Shown: positions 33,497-43,338 of the stretch, in pieces | Numbering within the stretch: the stretch's first letter is position 1 | Layout: each line of letters starts with the position of its first letter | Assembly: GCF_003314435.2 (NCBI RefSeq) | Contig: NZ_QNVY02000001.1 | Coordinates: forward strand, 1,302,001 to 1,366,000 | DNA: 64,000 nt | Direction of reading: 5' to 3' | Source: Flavobacterium petrolei | GTDB taxonomy: Bacteria; Bacteroidota; Bacteroidia; Flavobacteriales; Flavobacteriaceae | The notes under the pieces: model-generated | What the model saw: the letters and a program-made list of their open reading frames with translations, nothing else | What the model was told of the DNA's origin: nothing | Database searches by the model: none | Made by a program: the position numbers and the translations under genes

Positions 33497-33530
33497 AAAC
33501 GCCTTCATTTCTAAAGGCGTTTGGATTAAA
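33497..33530 (-). terminator. Terminator at the end of the amylase-side operon
   Basis: AAACGCCTT (33497-33505) pairs with AAGGCGTTT (33514-33522). The minus strand continues with a T run. It is about 260 bases past the stop of the 33787 gene. Confidence 0.75.
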
Positions 33531-33583
33531 TTATTTTAAAAATTAATCTTGTGGGTATAATTCAATTTGTTTGATTTTTTAAC

Positions 33584-33727
33584 CACATAGAAACATAGAT
33601 TTTAAAATTTTGAAAGGCGTTTCACTTTTTTAGAAAAAACCATAGCTATGTTAACCCAAGACCCGAGCGATAGCGAACAGGCGAAGCAATTGGTCTATAC
33701 CACTCTTTTTTTCTATGTTTCTATGTG
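33584..33727. repeat. 15-bp perfect inverted repeat bounding a 144-bp element
   Basis: CACATAGAAACATAG (33584-33598) and CTATGTTTCTATGTG (33713-33727) are exact reverse complements, 114 bases apart. Inside lie a small palindrome CATAGCTATG and the tract CCCGAGCGATAGCGAAC, unlike the AT-rich surroundings. No coding sequence is inside. The form is that of a short palindromic or MITE-like intergenic element. Confidence 0.65.
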
Positions 33728-33786
33728 TTTCAATTTTTTATTTAATATTGATTGATGTTTTATTAATTTAATTCGACTGCTTAAAA

Positions 33787-35445
33787 TTATTTTTTCACTT
33801 CTAACAAAACAATGTCAAATTCAGAATCGATACTTACTTTTCCATTTAAAACGGTTGCTTCTTTTCCAGAGTATGCATCATTTAATAAGGTACCGTTTGC
33901 GAAAATTGAATCTACAGCAAGTTCTTTGGTACCAATTGCCAAATCCAATCCAATAACTACTTTATCCGTAAAATCTCCTTCAGAGAAAGTTCTGGAAAAA
34001 GTATATGGTTGGGCGGAAATTTGCTTGTGAATTCCTGCTCCAATCGAAGGATGATTTTTTCTAAATTGACCTAATTTTTGCCAATGCAACAACGTTTTTT
34101 GGGTTTCAGGATTCGATTTGATAGCCTCCCAATTCATAAACGAACGTAAGGTAGCATCGCCTTTTGTTCCTTCAATTACTAACGAACGAGCACTTTCGTC
34201 ACCGTAATATACTTGAGAAAGTCCTGGGCTCAATAATAATTTTGTTCCGCTTTCTATAGTTTTGGTACGATTTGCATCAAAAGGTCCGCCGTCATCGTGT
34301 GAAGACAAATAATTCAAAACACTATATCCTTTTAAGTCATTGTTTAGCTTGTCAGAATATTTGGAAAATATAAATTCATAGTCTTTTTGCGCGTCCCATT
34401 TGAACTCAAAATTGATCATGTTGTTGAAACCATTTTTGAAATAGTTTATTTTTTTGTCTCCAAAATCAAAATCTTGTCCGCCACTGATGCCGTAATTATA
34501 GACTTCAGCAATGGTGTAAAAAGGATTATTGTCCAAAACTTTTGTCGGGTTGTTTTTCTTCCAAGTTTTAAAAGCGTAATCACATTGGGTTTTAAAATCT
34601 GCCCAAACGGTTTCATCAGTATGTTTTACGGTGTCGCCTCTGTAACCGTCAATACCGTAATCTGCAATATAATCCGTTAACCATTTTATGATGTAATATT
34701 TTGGCGCTCTTGGATAACCGGTACGTGCAAAAAACGCATCTAGTTCTTTCATTTCTTGTTCGTAACGTCCTTCTTTTTTCCATTTTTCGATTAAAAAAGG
34801 AGGTACAGCCACAGCTTGATTGCTCTCTGTTTTTACATCTGGAAGATTAGCTACGAGTGTGCAAGCGGTTGTGTTTTCAAATGATTTATAATCGCAAGTT
34901 GGTCCCGTTCTCACCCAGTCATTTGGCCAAACCGTATCTTCTGCAGTTACGGGTCCAGTATGATTGATTACGCCATCAAGAATAATTCTGATTCCGTGTG
35001 CGTGTGCTTTTTGAACTAACGCAGCCAAGTCTTCTTTGGTTCCAAAGTTAGGATCTAAGTTGGTCCAGTCTCTAGCCCAATAGCCATGAAAGCCATAACT
35101 CAAACCGGTTCCTTCATCAACGCCATCATGAATTTGTTCCACTATTGGTGTAAACCAAATGGCATTGATTCCTAATTTATCAAAATAACCTTCGTCAATT
35201 TTTTGAGAAATCCCTTTGATATCGCCACCTTCAAAACCGCGAAGTTTACCCGTTGTTTTGGTTCTGTTGAAGTTTATATCATTTGAAGTGTCACCATTAT
35301 TAAAACGGTCTGTCATGAGGAAATAAACATTGGCACCTTCCCAAACGAAAGGTGTTTTGTTACTCTCAGCAACCGTTTTTGTACTGGAGCAACTACTTAA
35401 AATTGTCATGGTTAACAGTAAAAGTGGGATTGAATATTTTTTCAT
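33787..35445 (-). CDS. GH13 alpha-amylase family lipoprotein
   Basis: The ATG at 35445 is preferred over one 15 codons upstream, since it gives a normal lipoprotein signal (KKYSIPLLLLTMTILSSCSS). The 552-residue product is a GH13 enzyme: GVINHTGPV (region I), DGYRGDTVKH with the nucleophile Asp (region II), IAEVYNYG with the acid/base Glu (region III) and YLSSHDDGG (region IV). No acidic residues follow the lipidated Cys, so it may stay in the periplasm. It is the last gene of the minus-strand maltodextrin operon and presumably cleaves alpha-1,4-glucans. The segment with three Cys near residue 195 (DYKSFENTTACTLV) could hold a disulfide. Confidence 0.9.
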   Translation of the reverse strand: MKKYSIPLLLLTMTILSSCSSTKTVAESNKTPFVWEGANVYFLMTDRFNNGDTSNDINFNRTKTTGKLRGFEGGDIKGISQKIDEGYFDKLGINAIWFTPIVEQIHDGVDEGTGLSYGFHGYWARDWTNLDPNFGTKEDLAALVQKAHAHGIRIILDGVINHTGPVTAEDTVWPNDWVRTGPTCDYKSFENTTACTLVANLPDVKTESNQAVAVPPFLIEKWKKEGRYEQEMKELDAFFARTGYPRAPKYYIIKWLTDYIADYGIDGYRGDTVKHTDETVWADFKTQCDYAFKTWKKNNPTKVLDNNPFYTIAEVYNYGISGGQDFDFGDKKINYFKNGFNNMINFEFKWDAQKDYEFIFSKYSDKLNNDLKGYSVLNYLSSHDDGGPFDANRTKTIESGTKLLLSPGLSQVYYGDESARSLVIEGTKGDATLRSFMNWEAIKSNPETQKTLLHWQKLGQFRKNHPSIGAGIHKQISAQPYTFSRTFSEGDFTDKVVIGLDLAIGTKELAVDSIFANGTLLNDAYSGKEATVLNGKVSIDSEFDIVLLEVKK

Positions 35446-35562
35446 TTTTTCAGTGTTAAATGATTGTTTTTTTTGAAACATATAAGTCATATAAGTTGAA
35501 ATAATAGCGATACATTTTCTGTCAAGCGCTTTTGTTTTATGCTTTTTCTGATAGAATTTTAA

Positions 35563-37440
35563 TTACTTCAATTCTAAAATCAAAACCGACTTAGGTTCTA
35601 TTATAATTTCGTTTGTAACGTCAAATGTAAATTCAGAAATTACATCTTTTCCGGTTTTAAAGTTTTTGATGTTTTCTTTGAAACGATTGGTTTTTACCGT
35701 TTTTGTTTCGTTGCTGTTGTTCATTAAAACCATCACCGTTTCATCTTTGTTGTATCTAAAATAAACGTAAACATTGTTCTCTGGAATGTAGTGTGTCATT
35801 TTTCCAAAATGTACCGCCGCTTTTGTTTTTCTCCAATTGAATAATTTGGAAGTAAAGTCAAAATATTCAGTTTGTCCAGGAGTTCTTCCTTCTTTGACAA
35901 AAGCATTATTCTCATCACCTTCCCAACCGCCTGGAAAATCTTGACGAATATCAGCATCACCTTTGTCTTTATCGCCGGCCATTCCTATTTCACTTCCATA
36001 ATACAATTGCGGAATTCCGCGAACGGTAGCCATCAAAGTCATTGCCATTTTGTATTTTCGGATGTCATTTCCGTAAGTTTGATTGATGCGATTAGTGTCG
36101 TGATTTTCGACAAAAATCAACATATTATTGATATTTGGATACAGAAAATCATTGGTAAAATTGTCATACATTTTTACCATTCCTTTGTCCCAAGTTCCTT
36201 CATCTTCGTTGAAAGCTTTGGTCGTTGCCTCATATAAAGTAAAATCCATTACGCTTGGTAGATACGAATTGTAATTTTGTATTTCAGCAATTTTACTGTC
36301 TTTTTGCCAATAGGCCATTTGTGCTTGGCTTTGCATCCAAACTTCCCCTACAATATTAAAATTTGGGTATTCATCGGTGATGGATTTTGTCCACTTTGCG
36401 ATGCCTTTTGGATCTGAATAGTTATAGGTGTCGACTCTGAAACCATCTAAATCAGCGTATTCAATCCACCAAATCGCATTTTGAATCAGGTATTTTAAAG
36501 TCAAAGGATTTTGCAAGTTTAAATCTGGCATCGAAGGAACGAACCAACCATCTATCGTAATTTTTTTATCAATTTCAGATGCGTTAGTGTCGTGAATAAC
36601 CGTTCTTTTATGATTGGTTTGGGTGTAGGTGTCAAATTGATTAATCCACTCTTTGGTTGGTAAATCTTTCATCATCCAATGTTCAATTCCCCAGTGATTC
36701 GTCACATAATCCATAACCAATTTCATATCTCGTTTGTGCATTTCTGAAGCCAAGCGAACATAATCAGCATTGGTTCCAAAACGAGGATCAATTTTATAAA
36801 CGTCAGATTGACCATAAGTGTGATAGGAATGCTTAGCATCGTTATCCTCACAGAGTGGCGTACTCCAAATGGTTGTTGCGCCTAAGGAGGAAATGTAATC
36901 CAAGTTTCTTATAATTCCTTCAATATCGCCACCGTGTCTTCCTCCGGGTAATTCTCTGTTATATTTTTCTTGGGTCGAATTTTCGCTGTCGTTATTCCTG
37001 TTTCCATTGGCAAAGCGGTCCGGCATCAACAAATACATCATATCCGAAGAGTCAAAGCTTTTACGTTCCGCAGAATTTTCTCTTCTTTTATTTAAAGAAT
37101 ATTTTTGTGTGAACGTTTCTTTGTTTTTGCTTTTAAAGGTAAAAACGAAATCAGATGGCGCAACTTTTTTAGTGTCTATTGTAACAAAAATGTAGTTGGG
37201 ATTCTCGGTTCTTTTTACGTTGGTTATTTTTATCCCATTAGAAACGGTGACTTGGTTTTCAGAAATGTCTTTACCGTAAAAAAGTATCTGCAATTCCGGA
37301 TTTTGCATTCCCGCATACCAAAAAGGCGGTTCTACTTTGTCGATTTGAGCATGTAACGTTACAGACATAAAAAAAAGGAATAAGGTTATTTTTTTTAGAA
37401 AGCTCCTATTTGGGAAAGGTAAAGAAATAATTTTATTCAT
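35563..37440 (-). CDS. susA: SusA-like GH13 enzyme (neopullulanase/cyclomaltodextrinase type)
   Basis: A 625-residue exported GH13 enzyme. The signal peptide runs to about residue 32 (ITLFLFFMSVTLHAQ). An N-terminal cyclomaltodextrinase-type beta domain follows (VEPPFWYAGMQNPELQILFY). The catalytic barrel has DYVTNHWG, DGFRVDTYNY (nucleophile Asp), VGEVWMQ (acid/base Glu) and VENHDTNR. A C-terminal beta domain ends the protein. The architecture matches SusA of the Bacteroides starch system, a periplasmic enzyme that breaks imported maltooligosaccharides. It lies 117 bases upstream of the lipoprotein amylase, 194 bases after the GH65 gene. Confidence 0.88.
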   Translation of the reverse strand: MNKIISLPFPNRSFLKKITLFLFFMSVTLHAQIDKVEPPFWYAGMQNPELQILFYGKDISENQVTVSNGIKITNVKRTENPNYIFVTIDTKKVAPSDFVFTFKSKNKETFTQKYSLNKRRENSAERKSFDSSDMMYLLMPDRFANGNRNNDSENSTQEKYNRELPGGRHGGDIEGIIRNLDYISSLGATTIWSTPLCEDNDAKHSYHTYGQSDVYKIDPRFGTNADYVRLASEMHKRDMKLVMDYVTNHWGIEHWMMKDLPTKEWINQFDTYTQTNHKRTVIHDTNASEIDKKITIDGWFVPSMPDLNLQNPLTLKYLIQNAIWWIEYADLDGFRVDTYNYSDPKGIAKWTKSITDEYPNFNIVGEVWMQSQAQMAYWQKDSKIAEIQNYNSYLPSVMDFTLYEATTKAFNEDEGTWDKGMVKMYDNFTNDFLYPNINNMLIFVENHDTNRINQTYGNDIRKYKMAMTLMATVRGIPQLYYGSEIGMAGDKDKGDADIRQDFPGGWEGDENNAFVKEGRTPGQTEYFDFTSKLFNWRKTKAAVHFGKMTHYIPENNVYVYFRYNKDETVMVLMNNSNETKTVKTNRFKENIKNFKTGKDVISEFTFDVTNEIIIEPKSVLILELK

Positions 37441-37545
37441 GGTGAAATAGATTGTTACATTAAATTTTAATGAGGATTATAAAAAAAAGAGTGCTGTTTC
37501 AGGGAATTATGTAAGGTATAATTCGAATGTGAATTAGACTTATAT

Positions 37546-37580
37546 AAACAATCCCAATGTGAATTGGGATTGTTTTTTTG
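37546..37580. terminator. Hairpin between GH65 and SusA-like genes
   Basis: AAACAATCCCAAT and ATTGGGATTGTTT form a perfect 13-bp stem with a 4-base loop. The strong T run is on the plus strand; the minus strand, along which the operon runs, has only TTTATATA. It may therefore be a leaky terminator or mRNA-processing hairpin within the operon. Confidence 0.55.
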
Positions 37581-37634
37581 CCTGTCAAGGCACGAATCAA
37601 GTGATAGAATTAACTACAAGTTCCAGCAATTGTC

Positions 37635-39938
37635 TTATACGGTAACTAACTTTTCCGGTGTCACAATTACGGATTTTCCGTTTACTTTGAGTGCCAAATC
37701 GGTATCGCCAACAATCGAAAAAGTAGTCTCTTTATGATTGATTGCTACTTTCAAAATTTGGTTTCTAAAATTAATTTTAAACGAATATCCTTCCCATTCT
37801 TTTGGGATTTTTGGAGAAAAATGAAGTGTATCATCTTTAATTCTCATTCCCCCAAAACCTTCTACGATACTCATCCATGTTCCGGCCATTGAGGTAATAT
37901 GACACCCTTCTTCTACTTCTTTGTTGTAATCATCAAGATCCAGACGTGACGTTCTTAAATAGAAGGTGTATGCCATATCCATTTTGTCCAATAAAGCCGC
38001 CTGAATGGAGTGTACGCAAGGTGAAAGTGAACTTTCATGAACCGTAAAGGATTCGTAAAATTCGAAGTTGTTTTTCAATTCTTCTTTCGAAAAATGATCT
38101 TCGAAGAAATAAAAGCACTGCAAAACATCGGCTTGTTTGATGTACGGTGAACGCAAAATTCTATCCCAAGACCATTTTTGATTGATTGGTCTTTGGCTTT
38201 TATCCAAATCAGCTACGCGAACCAATTCTTTGTCTAAGAAACCGTCTTGTTGCAAGTAAACATTATGTTCTTCCGAAAAAGGGAAGTACATATTGTCCGA
38301 AACTTTTTTCCAAGATTGTAATTCGGAATCCGAGATTTTTACTTTTTCAGTAATTCTTTTGTGGTCAATAGGATATTCCAGAGACACTTTTTGAATTTGC
38401 TCGTACGTATATTCGAGACACCATTTTGCAATATAATTGGTATAGAAATTATTGTTTACGTTATTTTCATATTCGTTAGGACCTGTAACGCCAAGTATTA
38501 CGTATTGGTTTAAATTAGTCGAAAAATTCGCTCTTTGATGCCAAAAACGTGCAATTCCTATTAATACTTCTAATCCTTTTTCAGGAATGTAGCTGTAATC
38601 TCCAGTGTATCTGTAAAAGTTGTAAATGGCAAATGCGATAGCTCCATTTCTATGAATTTCTTCAAAAGTAATTTCCCACTCGTTATGACATTCTTCACCA
38701 TTCATGGTAACCATTGGATACAAAGCAGCGCCATTAGTAAATCCTAATTTAGCGGCGTTTTCAATGGCTTTGTCTAATTGATTGTAGCGGTAAGTCAATA
38801 AGTTTCTGGCTACTTCTTGGTCTTTGGTTGCCATGTAAAACGGAATGCAATACGCTTCGGTATCCCAATAGGTAGATCCGCCGTATTTCTCTCCCGTGAA
38901 ACCTTTAGGTCCAATATTCAATCGAGAATCTTTTCCTAAATACGTTTGGTTCAACTGAAAAATATTGAAGCGAATTCCTTGTTGTGCTTTTACATCGCCA
39001 TCAATGGTAATGTCTGACATTTCCCAAATTTTTGCCCAAGCAGCAATTTGGTCTTGTAACATTTGATTATATCCTATTCCTAATGCGGATTGAATTACTT
39101 TCTCAGCAGCAGTAATGGTGTTTTCATGATTTAAGGAAACTGTGTAACCACCAATTTTTTGTATCGATGATTTTTGGCCTTGAGCCACAATTACATCATA
39201 GCTAAACTGAATTCTATCAGTTGTTGCATCAATATTAGAAGGAGAAATTCCTGTTTTTTCACCATTAGACAAAATGCTATTTTGCATAAAAGTGGTTGCT
39301 TTGAAATGTGTTTTGAACGTTTGTGCTGTTACAAAAGCTTCATTTCCTGACTTTTTTACATCAAGTGGTTCCCAGAATTTTTCTTCCCAGTTGGCATCTT
39401 CATTCGATACACCAGCATCAATATAGGGTTTGTAAACTATTTTTGAATCTTTGTTCAAAGGTGTGATTTCATAATTGATAACCCCAACTTCATCCAACTT
39501 CAACGAAAGGAAACGACGTACATTTACGGAAATTTCAGTACCGTTTTTTAACGTTGCTTCAAAAGATCGATTGTACCAACCTTCTTTCATATTGAGTTCA
39601 CGGCGAAAGTTTTTGACCTCGGAACAGGTATTCAAATCTAACTTTTCTCCGTTGATTTCAATGTCGATTCCAATCCAGTTAGGTGCATTCAAAACTTTGG
39701 CAAAGTATTCTGGATATCCGTTTTTCCACCAGCCCACTTTGGTTTTATCAGGATAATAAATTCCGGCAATATAACTTCCCTGGAATGTTTCCCCAGTATA
39801 GTTTTCTTCAAAATTAGCACGTTGTCCCATGGCACCGTTGCCAATACTGAACAAGCTTTCGGATGATTTTACGCTTTCTGCATCAAATCCTTCTTCAATG
39901 ATGGACCAATTATCCGGTTTTATATAATCTTGATTCAT
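37635..39938 (-). CDS. GH65 family glycoside phosphorylase, probable maltose phosphorylase
   Basis: A 767-residue cytoplasmic protein without signal peptide. The N-terminal beta-sandwich domain (about 1-270) includes SIGNGAMGQRANFEE. The (alpha/alpha)6 barrel carries STYWDTEAYCIPFYMA, ECHNEWEIT and the general-acid motif GVTGPNEYENN with Glu489. A small C-terminal beta domain follows. GH65 phosphorylases split alpha-glucosides with phosphate. The adjacent beta-phosphoglucomutase implies that beta-glucose-1-phosphate is produced, as by maltose phosphorylase. Trehalose or kojibiose phosphorylase activity cannot be excluded by sequence alone, but the starch context favours maltose. Confidence 0.9.
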   Translation of the reverse strand: MNQDYIKPDNWSIIEEGFDAESVKSSESLFSIGNGAMGQRANFEENYTGETFQGSYIAGIYYPDKTKVGWWKNGYPEYFAKVLNAPNWIGIDIEINGEKLDLNTCSEVKNFRRELNMKEGWYNRSFEATLKNGTEISVNVRRFLSLKLDEVGVINYEITPLNKDSKIVYKPYIDAGVSNEDANWEEKFWEPLDVKKSGNEAFVTAQTFKTHFKATTFMQNSILSNGEKTGISPSNIDATTDRIQFSYDVIVAQGQKSSIQKIGGYTVSLNHENTITAAEKVIQSALGIGYNQMLQDQIAAWAKIWEMSDITIDGDVKAQQGIRFNIFQLNQTYLGKDSRLNIGPKGFTGEKYGGSTYWDTEAYCIPFYMATKDQEVARNLLTYRYNQLDKAIENAAKLGFTNGAALYPMVTMNGEECHNEWEITFEEIHRNGAIAFAIYNFYRYTGDYSYIPEKGLEVLIGIARFWHQRANFSTNLNQYVILGVTGPNEYENNVNNNFYTNYIAKWCLEYTYEQIQKVSLEYPIDHKRITEKVKISDSELQSWKKVSDNMYFPFSEEHNVYLQQDGFLDKELVRVADLDKSQRPINQKWSWDRILRSPYIKQADVLQCFYFFEDHFSKEELKNNFEFYESFTVHESSLSPCVHSIQAALLDKMDMAYTFYLRTSRLDLDDYNKEVEEGCHITSMAGTWMSIVEGFGGMRIKDDTLHFSPKIPKEWEGYSFKINFRNQILKVAINHKETTFSIVGDTDLALKVNGKSVIVTPEKLVTV

Positions 39939-40001
39939 TTTATTTTTTGTTTAAAGTTTAAGGTTTCAAGTTGTCTCAAAACTTTAAAAATACATTTCGT
40001 T

Positions 40002-40655
40002 TTATTTTATCAAATTTGCAATGAATGATGTTTCTATCTCAGAAAAGTCTTTAAAGATATATTTCGCTTCATGCAAAGTACTTGCTTCTCCTATTCCTAT
40101 GCTTGTCATTCTTCCAATATTTGCTGCTTGAACTCCCGCCACTGAATCTTCAAAAACAATTGAATTTTCTGGGGTGATGTTCAATAGTTTTGCGGCCATT
40201 AAGAAAACTTCCGGATCTGGTTTGGCATTCGTCACATCATTTCCGTCTACAACAGCTTCAAAATAAGACAGCAATCCTGTTTTTTCTAAAATAGGTCTTG
40301 CGTTTTTACTGGCTGAACCCAAAGCGATGGGTTGGTTGTTTTCTTTCAGAAATTTTAAAATTTCAAAAACTCCCGGAAGAATCTCGCTTGCATCCATGTC
40401 AACTAAATAGGACAAATAGTCCTCATTTTTTTGAACTAACCATCGGTCTTTGTCTTCTTGTGATGCGGTTACTTTTCCTAATTCTAATATGATATCCAAA
40501 GAGCGCACGCGGCTGACTCCTTTTAATAATTCATTATGTTCGTGTGTAAATTCGATATTTAATTCAGCAGCGATTTTTTGCCACGCTAAATAATGGTATT
40601 TCGCGGTGTCAACAATTACTCCGTCGAGGTCGAATATAAATGCTTTTGTATTCAT
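40002..40655 (-). CDS. pgmB: Beta-phosphoglucomutase
   Basis: A 217-residue HAD-superfamily enzyme that converts beta-glucose-1-phosphate to glucose-6-phosphate. The HAD motif I is FIFDLDGVIVDT (nucleophile Asp9, acid/base Asp11). The cap has HYLAWQKIAAELN and LLKGVSRVRSLDII, typical of beta-PGM. Motif II is ALGSASKNA, and motif III/IV are KPDPEVFLMAA and VFEDSVAGVQAA. It lies 63 bases upstream of GH65 and 2 bases after the MFS stop, so phosphorylase and mutase are made together and complete cytoplasmic maltose catabolism. Confidence 0.95.
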   Translation of the reverse strand: MNTKAFIFDLDGVIVDTAKYHYLAWQKIAAELNIEFTHEHNELLKGVSRVRSLDIILELGKVTASQEDKDRWLVQKNEDYLSYLVDMDASEILPGVFEILKFLKENNQPIALGSASKNARPILEKTGLLSYFEAVVDGNDVTNAKPDPEVFLMAAKLLNITPENSIVFEDSVAGVQAANIGRMTSIGIGEASTLHEAKYIFKDFSEIETSFIANLIK

Positions 40656-40657
40656 TA

Positions 40658-42019
40658 TTATTGTTTTATTACGTCATCAACATCTTTCACTTTTACCACT
40701 AAAATGGCAGCAATCAAGAAGCTGACTCCACTGGTAACTAATGCAAATATGGCGTTGTCATTATATATATACTTAACTAAGGGTCCTCCAATTAAGGCAT
40801 TTACGATTTGGGGAATAACGATAAAGAAGTTGAAAATACCCATGTAAACTCCCATTTTCATTGGGGAAATTGATCCGGCTAATATGGCATACGGCATAGA
40901 TAAAATACTTGCCCAAGCAATACCAACTCCAATCATGGAGAGAATCAACCAATTTTCATTGGGTACAAAATAGATCGAAATTAATCCTAGTCCACCGATA
41001 ATTAGAGAGATGGAGTGGGTTAATTTTCTTCCGAATTTTTTTGCGATATATGGTAGCGCAAAAGCATAGAAAGCAGAAACTAAATTGTAAATACCAAACA
41101 GTACTCCAACCCAGTCACCAGCGTTTTGATACGCTTCACTTTTGCTGTCCGAAATAGGTAAACCATAAATATGATGGGCTATGGCGGGAGTGGTAAAAAC
41201 CCACATTCCAAACAGACCAAACCAAGAGAAAAATTGCACCCAGCTTAATTGTCGCATAGTGGTAGGCATTTTTCTGAAATCATCAAAAATGTCTAATAAA
41301 CTAGATTCTTTAGAACTGGCATCAGCCACTTTAGTTTCTTGATGCACCATTTCGTCTTCAAATTGAACTAACTCTTCAGGAGAATATTCTTTGGCAGAAA
41401 TAATGGAAACCAAAATAGATACTACTAGTATTGCAGCTCCAATCACAAAGGATAGAATCAAGTGCATAGGAACGCCGCCATTCTCATCTCTATTTGAAAC
41501 GCCAAACCAATTCGTTAAAACATAAGGAAGCCAAGAACCAATAACAGCACCAAAACCAATTAATGCGGTTTGTACACTAAACCCAAGTGTTCTTTGGTCC
41601 GTTCTTAAATTATCTCCTACTAAAGCTCTGAAAGGTTCCATGGCAATGTTGAAAGACGCATCCATAATCATCAGCATTCCGGCACCAACCCACAGGGCAG
41701 GTAAAAAAGCGATGAAAATTTCGGCTTGAGGCATTAATATTAGTCCAATTGAAGCTAATAAAGCACCTACTAAAAAGAAAGGTTTTCGTCTTCCGAATTT
41801 CCCCCATGTTTTGTCACTGTAATGTCCTATGATGGGTTGAACAATAAGACCCATTAGAGGGGCAATAATCCAAAACCAAGATAGTTCATGCACATCTGCG
41901 CCAAAAATCTGGAGAATTCTGCTGGCATTAGCATTTTGAAGGGCAAAACCCATCTGTATTCCCAAAAAACCGAAACTCATGTTCCAAATTTCCCAGAAAC
42001 TTAATCTACGCTTTTCCAT
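40658..42019 (-). CDS. MFS sugar transporter (maltose/SLC45-like)
   Basis: A 453-residue inner-membrane transporter with about 12 helices. The N-terminus SFWEIWNMSFGFLGIQMGFA, then LQNANASRILQIFGA and PIIGHYSDKTWGKFGRRKPFF (the MFS loop 2-3 signature with R-R-K-P), is typical of the glycoside/SLC45-type sugar carriers found in Bacteroidota maltose operons. A hydrophilic central loop (about 205-250, EEYSPEELVQFEDEM-like) separates the two halves. Placed between the LacI regulator and pgmB, it is expected to import maltose or short maltooligosaccharides from the periplasm. Confidence 0.88.
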   Translation of the reverse strand: MEKRRLSFWEIWNMSFGFLGIQMGFALQNANASRILQIFGADVHELSWFWIIAPLMGLIVQPIIGHYSDKTWGKFGRRKPFFLVGALLASIGLILMPQAEIFIAFLPALWVGAGMLMIMDASFNIAMEPFRALVGDNLRTDQRTLGFSVQTALIGFGAVIGSWLPYVLTNWFGVSNRDENGGVPMHLILSFVIGAAILVVSILVSIISAKEYSPEELVQFEDEMVHQETKVADASSKESSLLDIFDDFRKMPTTMRQLSWVQFFSWFGLFGMWVFTTPAIAHHIYGLPISDSKSEAYQNAGDWVGVLFGIYNLVSAFYAFALPYIAKKFGRKLTHSISLIIGGLGLISIYFVPNENWLILSMIGVGIAWASILSMPYAILAGSISPMKMGVYMGIFNFFIVIPQIVNALIGGPLVKYIYNDNAIFALVTSGVSFLIAAILVVKVKDVDDVIKQ

Positions 42020-42042
42020 TATCGTAATTTAAATATTAATAC

Positions 42043-42061
42043 GATAAGCGCTATGCTTATC
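42043..42061. promoter_or_regulatory. Candidate operator palindrome before the MFS gene
   Basis: GATAAGC and GCTTATC form a perfect 7-bp inverted repeat with a 5-base centre, 24 bases upstream of the transporter ATG. It could be a binding site for the LacI-family protein encoded next to it, or an mRNA hairpin. No identical copy was seen in the susC promoter region. Confidence 0.35.
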
Positions 42062-42209
42062 AAAACTTATCTTATTTTTCGAAGTAAAAGTTAAAGTTTT
42101 GAGGGGTAAATATAAAAATATATTTCAAACTTTTGTTTTACGGAATGAAATTTTGGAGAACTTTTTCTACTACAAGGTTGTAGTAATGAATAATTTAACA
42201 AATAATAAT

Positions 42210-43232
42210 TTAATTGGTGGATTCTCTTTCTATCAAATGGGTTTCGATAACCTCGGTTTTGTAATTTTCATCTTCTTCATCTTCTTTGGATTCGAGTCTT
42301 TCGATTAGCATTTTTGCGGCTTTATTCCCCATTTTTATTCCGCTCTGGCTGACGGTTGTAATAGTAGGTGTAGAATATTTAGAAATAATGCCATCCGTAA
42401 AGGCAATAACGGCTAGGTCTTTAGGTACATTGAGGCCTATCTTATTGGCGGTTTTGATTATGGTAACTGCGAATAGTTCATTTACCGCAAATACGGCATC
42501 AATGGCTTTGTCTTCTAATAGTTTTCCAATAGTGATTTCACAGGTATCTACATCTTCTATCTTGATAATCAGGTTTTCATTAAAAGGGATATCATTGTCT
42601 AATAGTGCTTTTATATAACCGTCGGTACGAAGTTTTCCAACGCTCACATAATCAACGGTGGTGACTAGGGCAATTTTTTTTCTTCCCTTATCAATCAGGC
42701 TTTGAACGGCTTCATAAGCGGCGGATTTATCGTCAATAATGACTTTGTCGCAAAGGATTTCATTTGTAACTCGGTCAAACATGACAACAGGCATTCCTTG
42801 ATTGATGACTTCTGTAATATGATGAAAATCACCCCTGAATTGGGTTTCTTTGGAGAGCGACATGATAAAACCATCGATACTTCCGTTAGCGAGCATTTCC
42901 ATGTTAAGGACTTCTTTGTCAAATGAATCGTCTGACAGGCAGATGATAACACTATATCCATTTTCATTTGCAACCTGCTCGATTCCGTTAATGACCGTTG
43001 AAAAGAAGTGGTGGACTATTTCGGGAATAATAATTCCAATTGTTTTGGTTTTTCTATTTTTTAAACTAAGTGCAATATTGTTTGGCTTATAGTGGTAAAA
43101 TTTAGCAAATGCCTGCACTTTAAGTCTGGTTTCTTCGCCTATTTCAAGGCTGTTTCTTAGTGACTTTGAAACAGTGGAAATGGATACATCTAATTCTTTT
43201 GCAATTTGTTTAAGCGTTATTTTCCTTTTCAT
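42210..43232 (-). CDS. LacI-family transcriptional regulator
   Basis: A 340-residue regulator. The N-terminal LacI helix-turn-helix (ITLKQIAKELDVSISTVSKS, residues 4-24) and hinge helix (HYKPNNIALSLKNRKT) are complete. The effector domain starts TIGIIIPEIVHHFFSTVING and contains SIDGFIMSLSKET, MPVVMFDRV and VIAFTDGIISKYSTPTITTV. It sits at the head of the minus-strand maltodextrin genes and faces susC, the usual place for a local regulator of both arms. A one-mismatch -7 box (TACCTTTA on the minus strand, 43263-43270) precedes it. The inducer is probably a maltooligosaccharide or a product of it. Confidence 0.92.
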   Translation of the reverse strand: MKRKITLKQIAKELDVSISTVSKSLRNSLEIGEETRLKVQAFAKFYHYKPNNIALSLKNRKTKTIGIIIPEIVHHFFSTVINGIEQVANENGYSVIICLSDDSFDKEVLNMEMLANGSIDGFIMSLSKETQFRGDFHHITEVINQGMPVVMFDRVTNEILCDKVIIDDKSAAYEAVQSLIDKGRKKIALVTTVDYVSVGKLRTDGYIKALLDNDIPFNENLIIKIEDVDTCEITIGKLLEDKAIDAVFAVNELFAVTIIKTANKIGLNVPKDLAVIAFTDGIISKYSTPTITTVSQSGIKMGNKAAKMLIERLESKEDEEDENYKTEVIETHLIERESTN

Positions 43233-43338
43233 GTTGAAGCTCTGGTAAAAATTATTTCGTAATAAAGGTAAAATTTAATTTTAGAAATGGTAATTAAAGT
43301 GGTAAAAATTTAAATAAATCAGAAAGTTTTCAACACTA

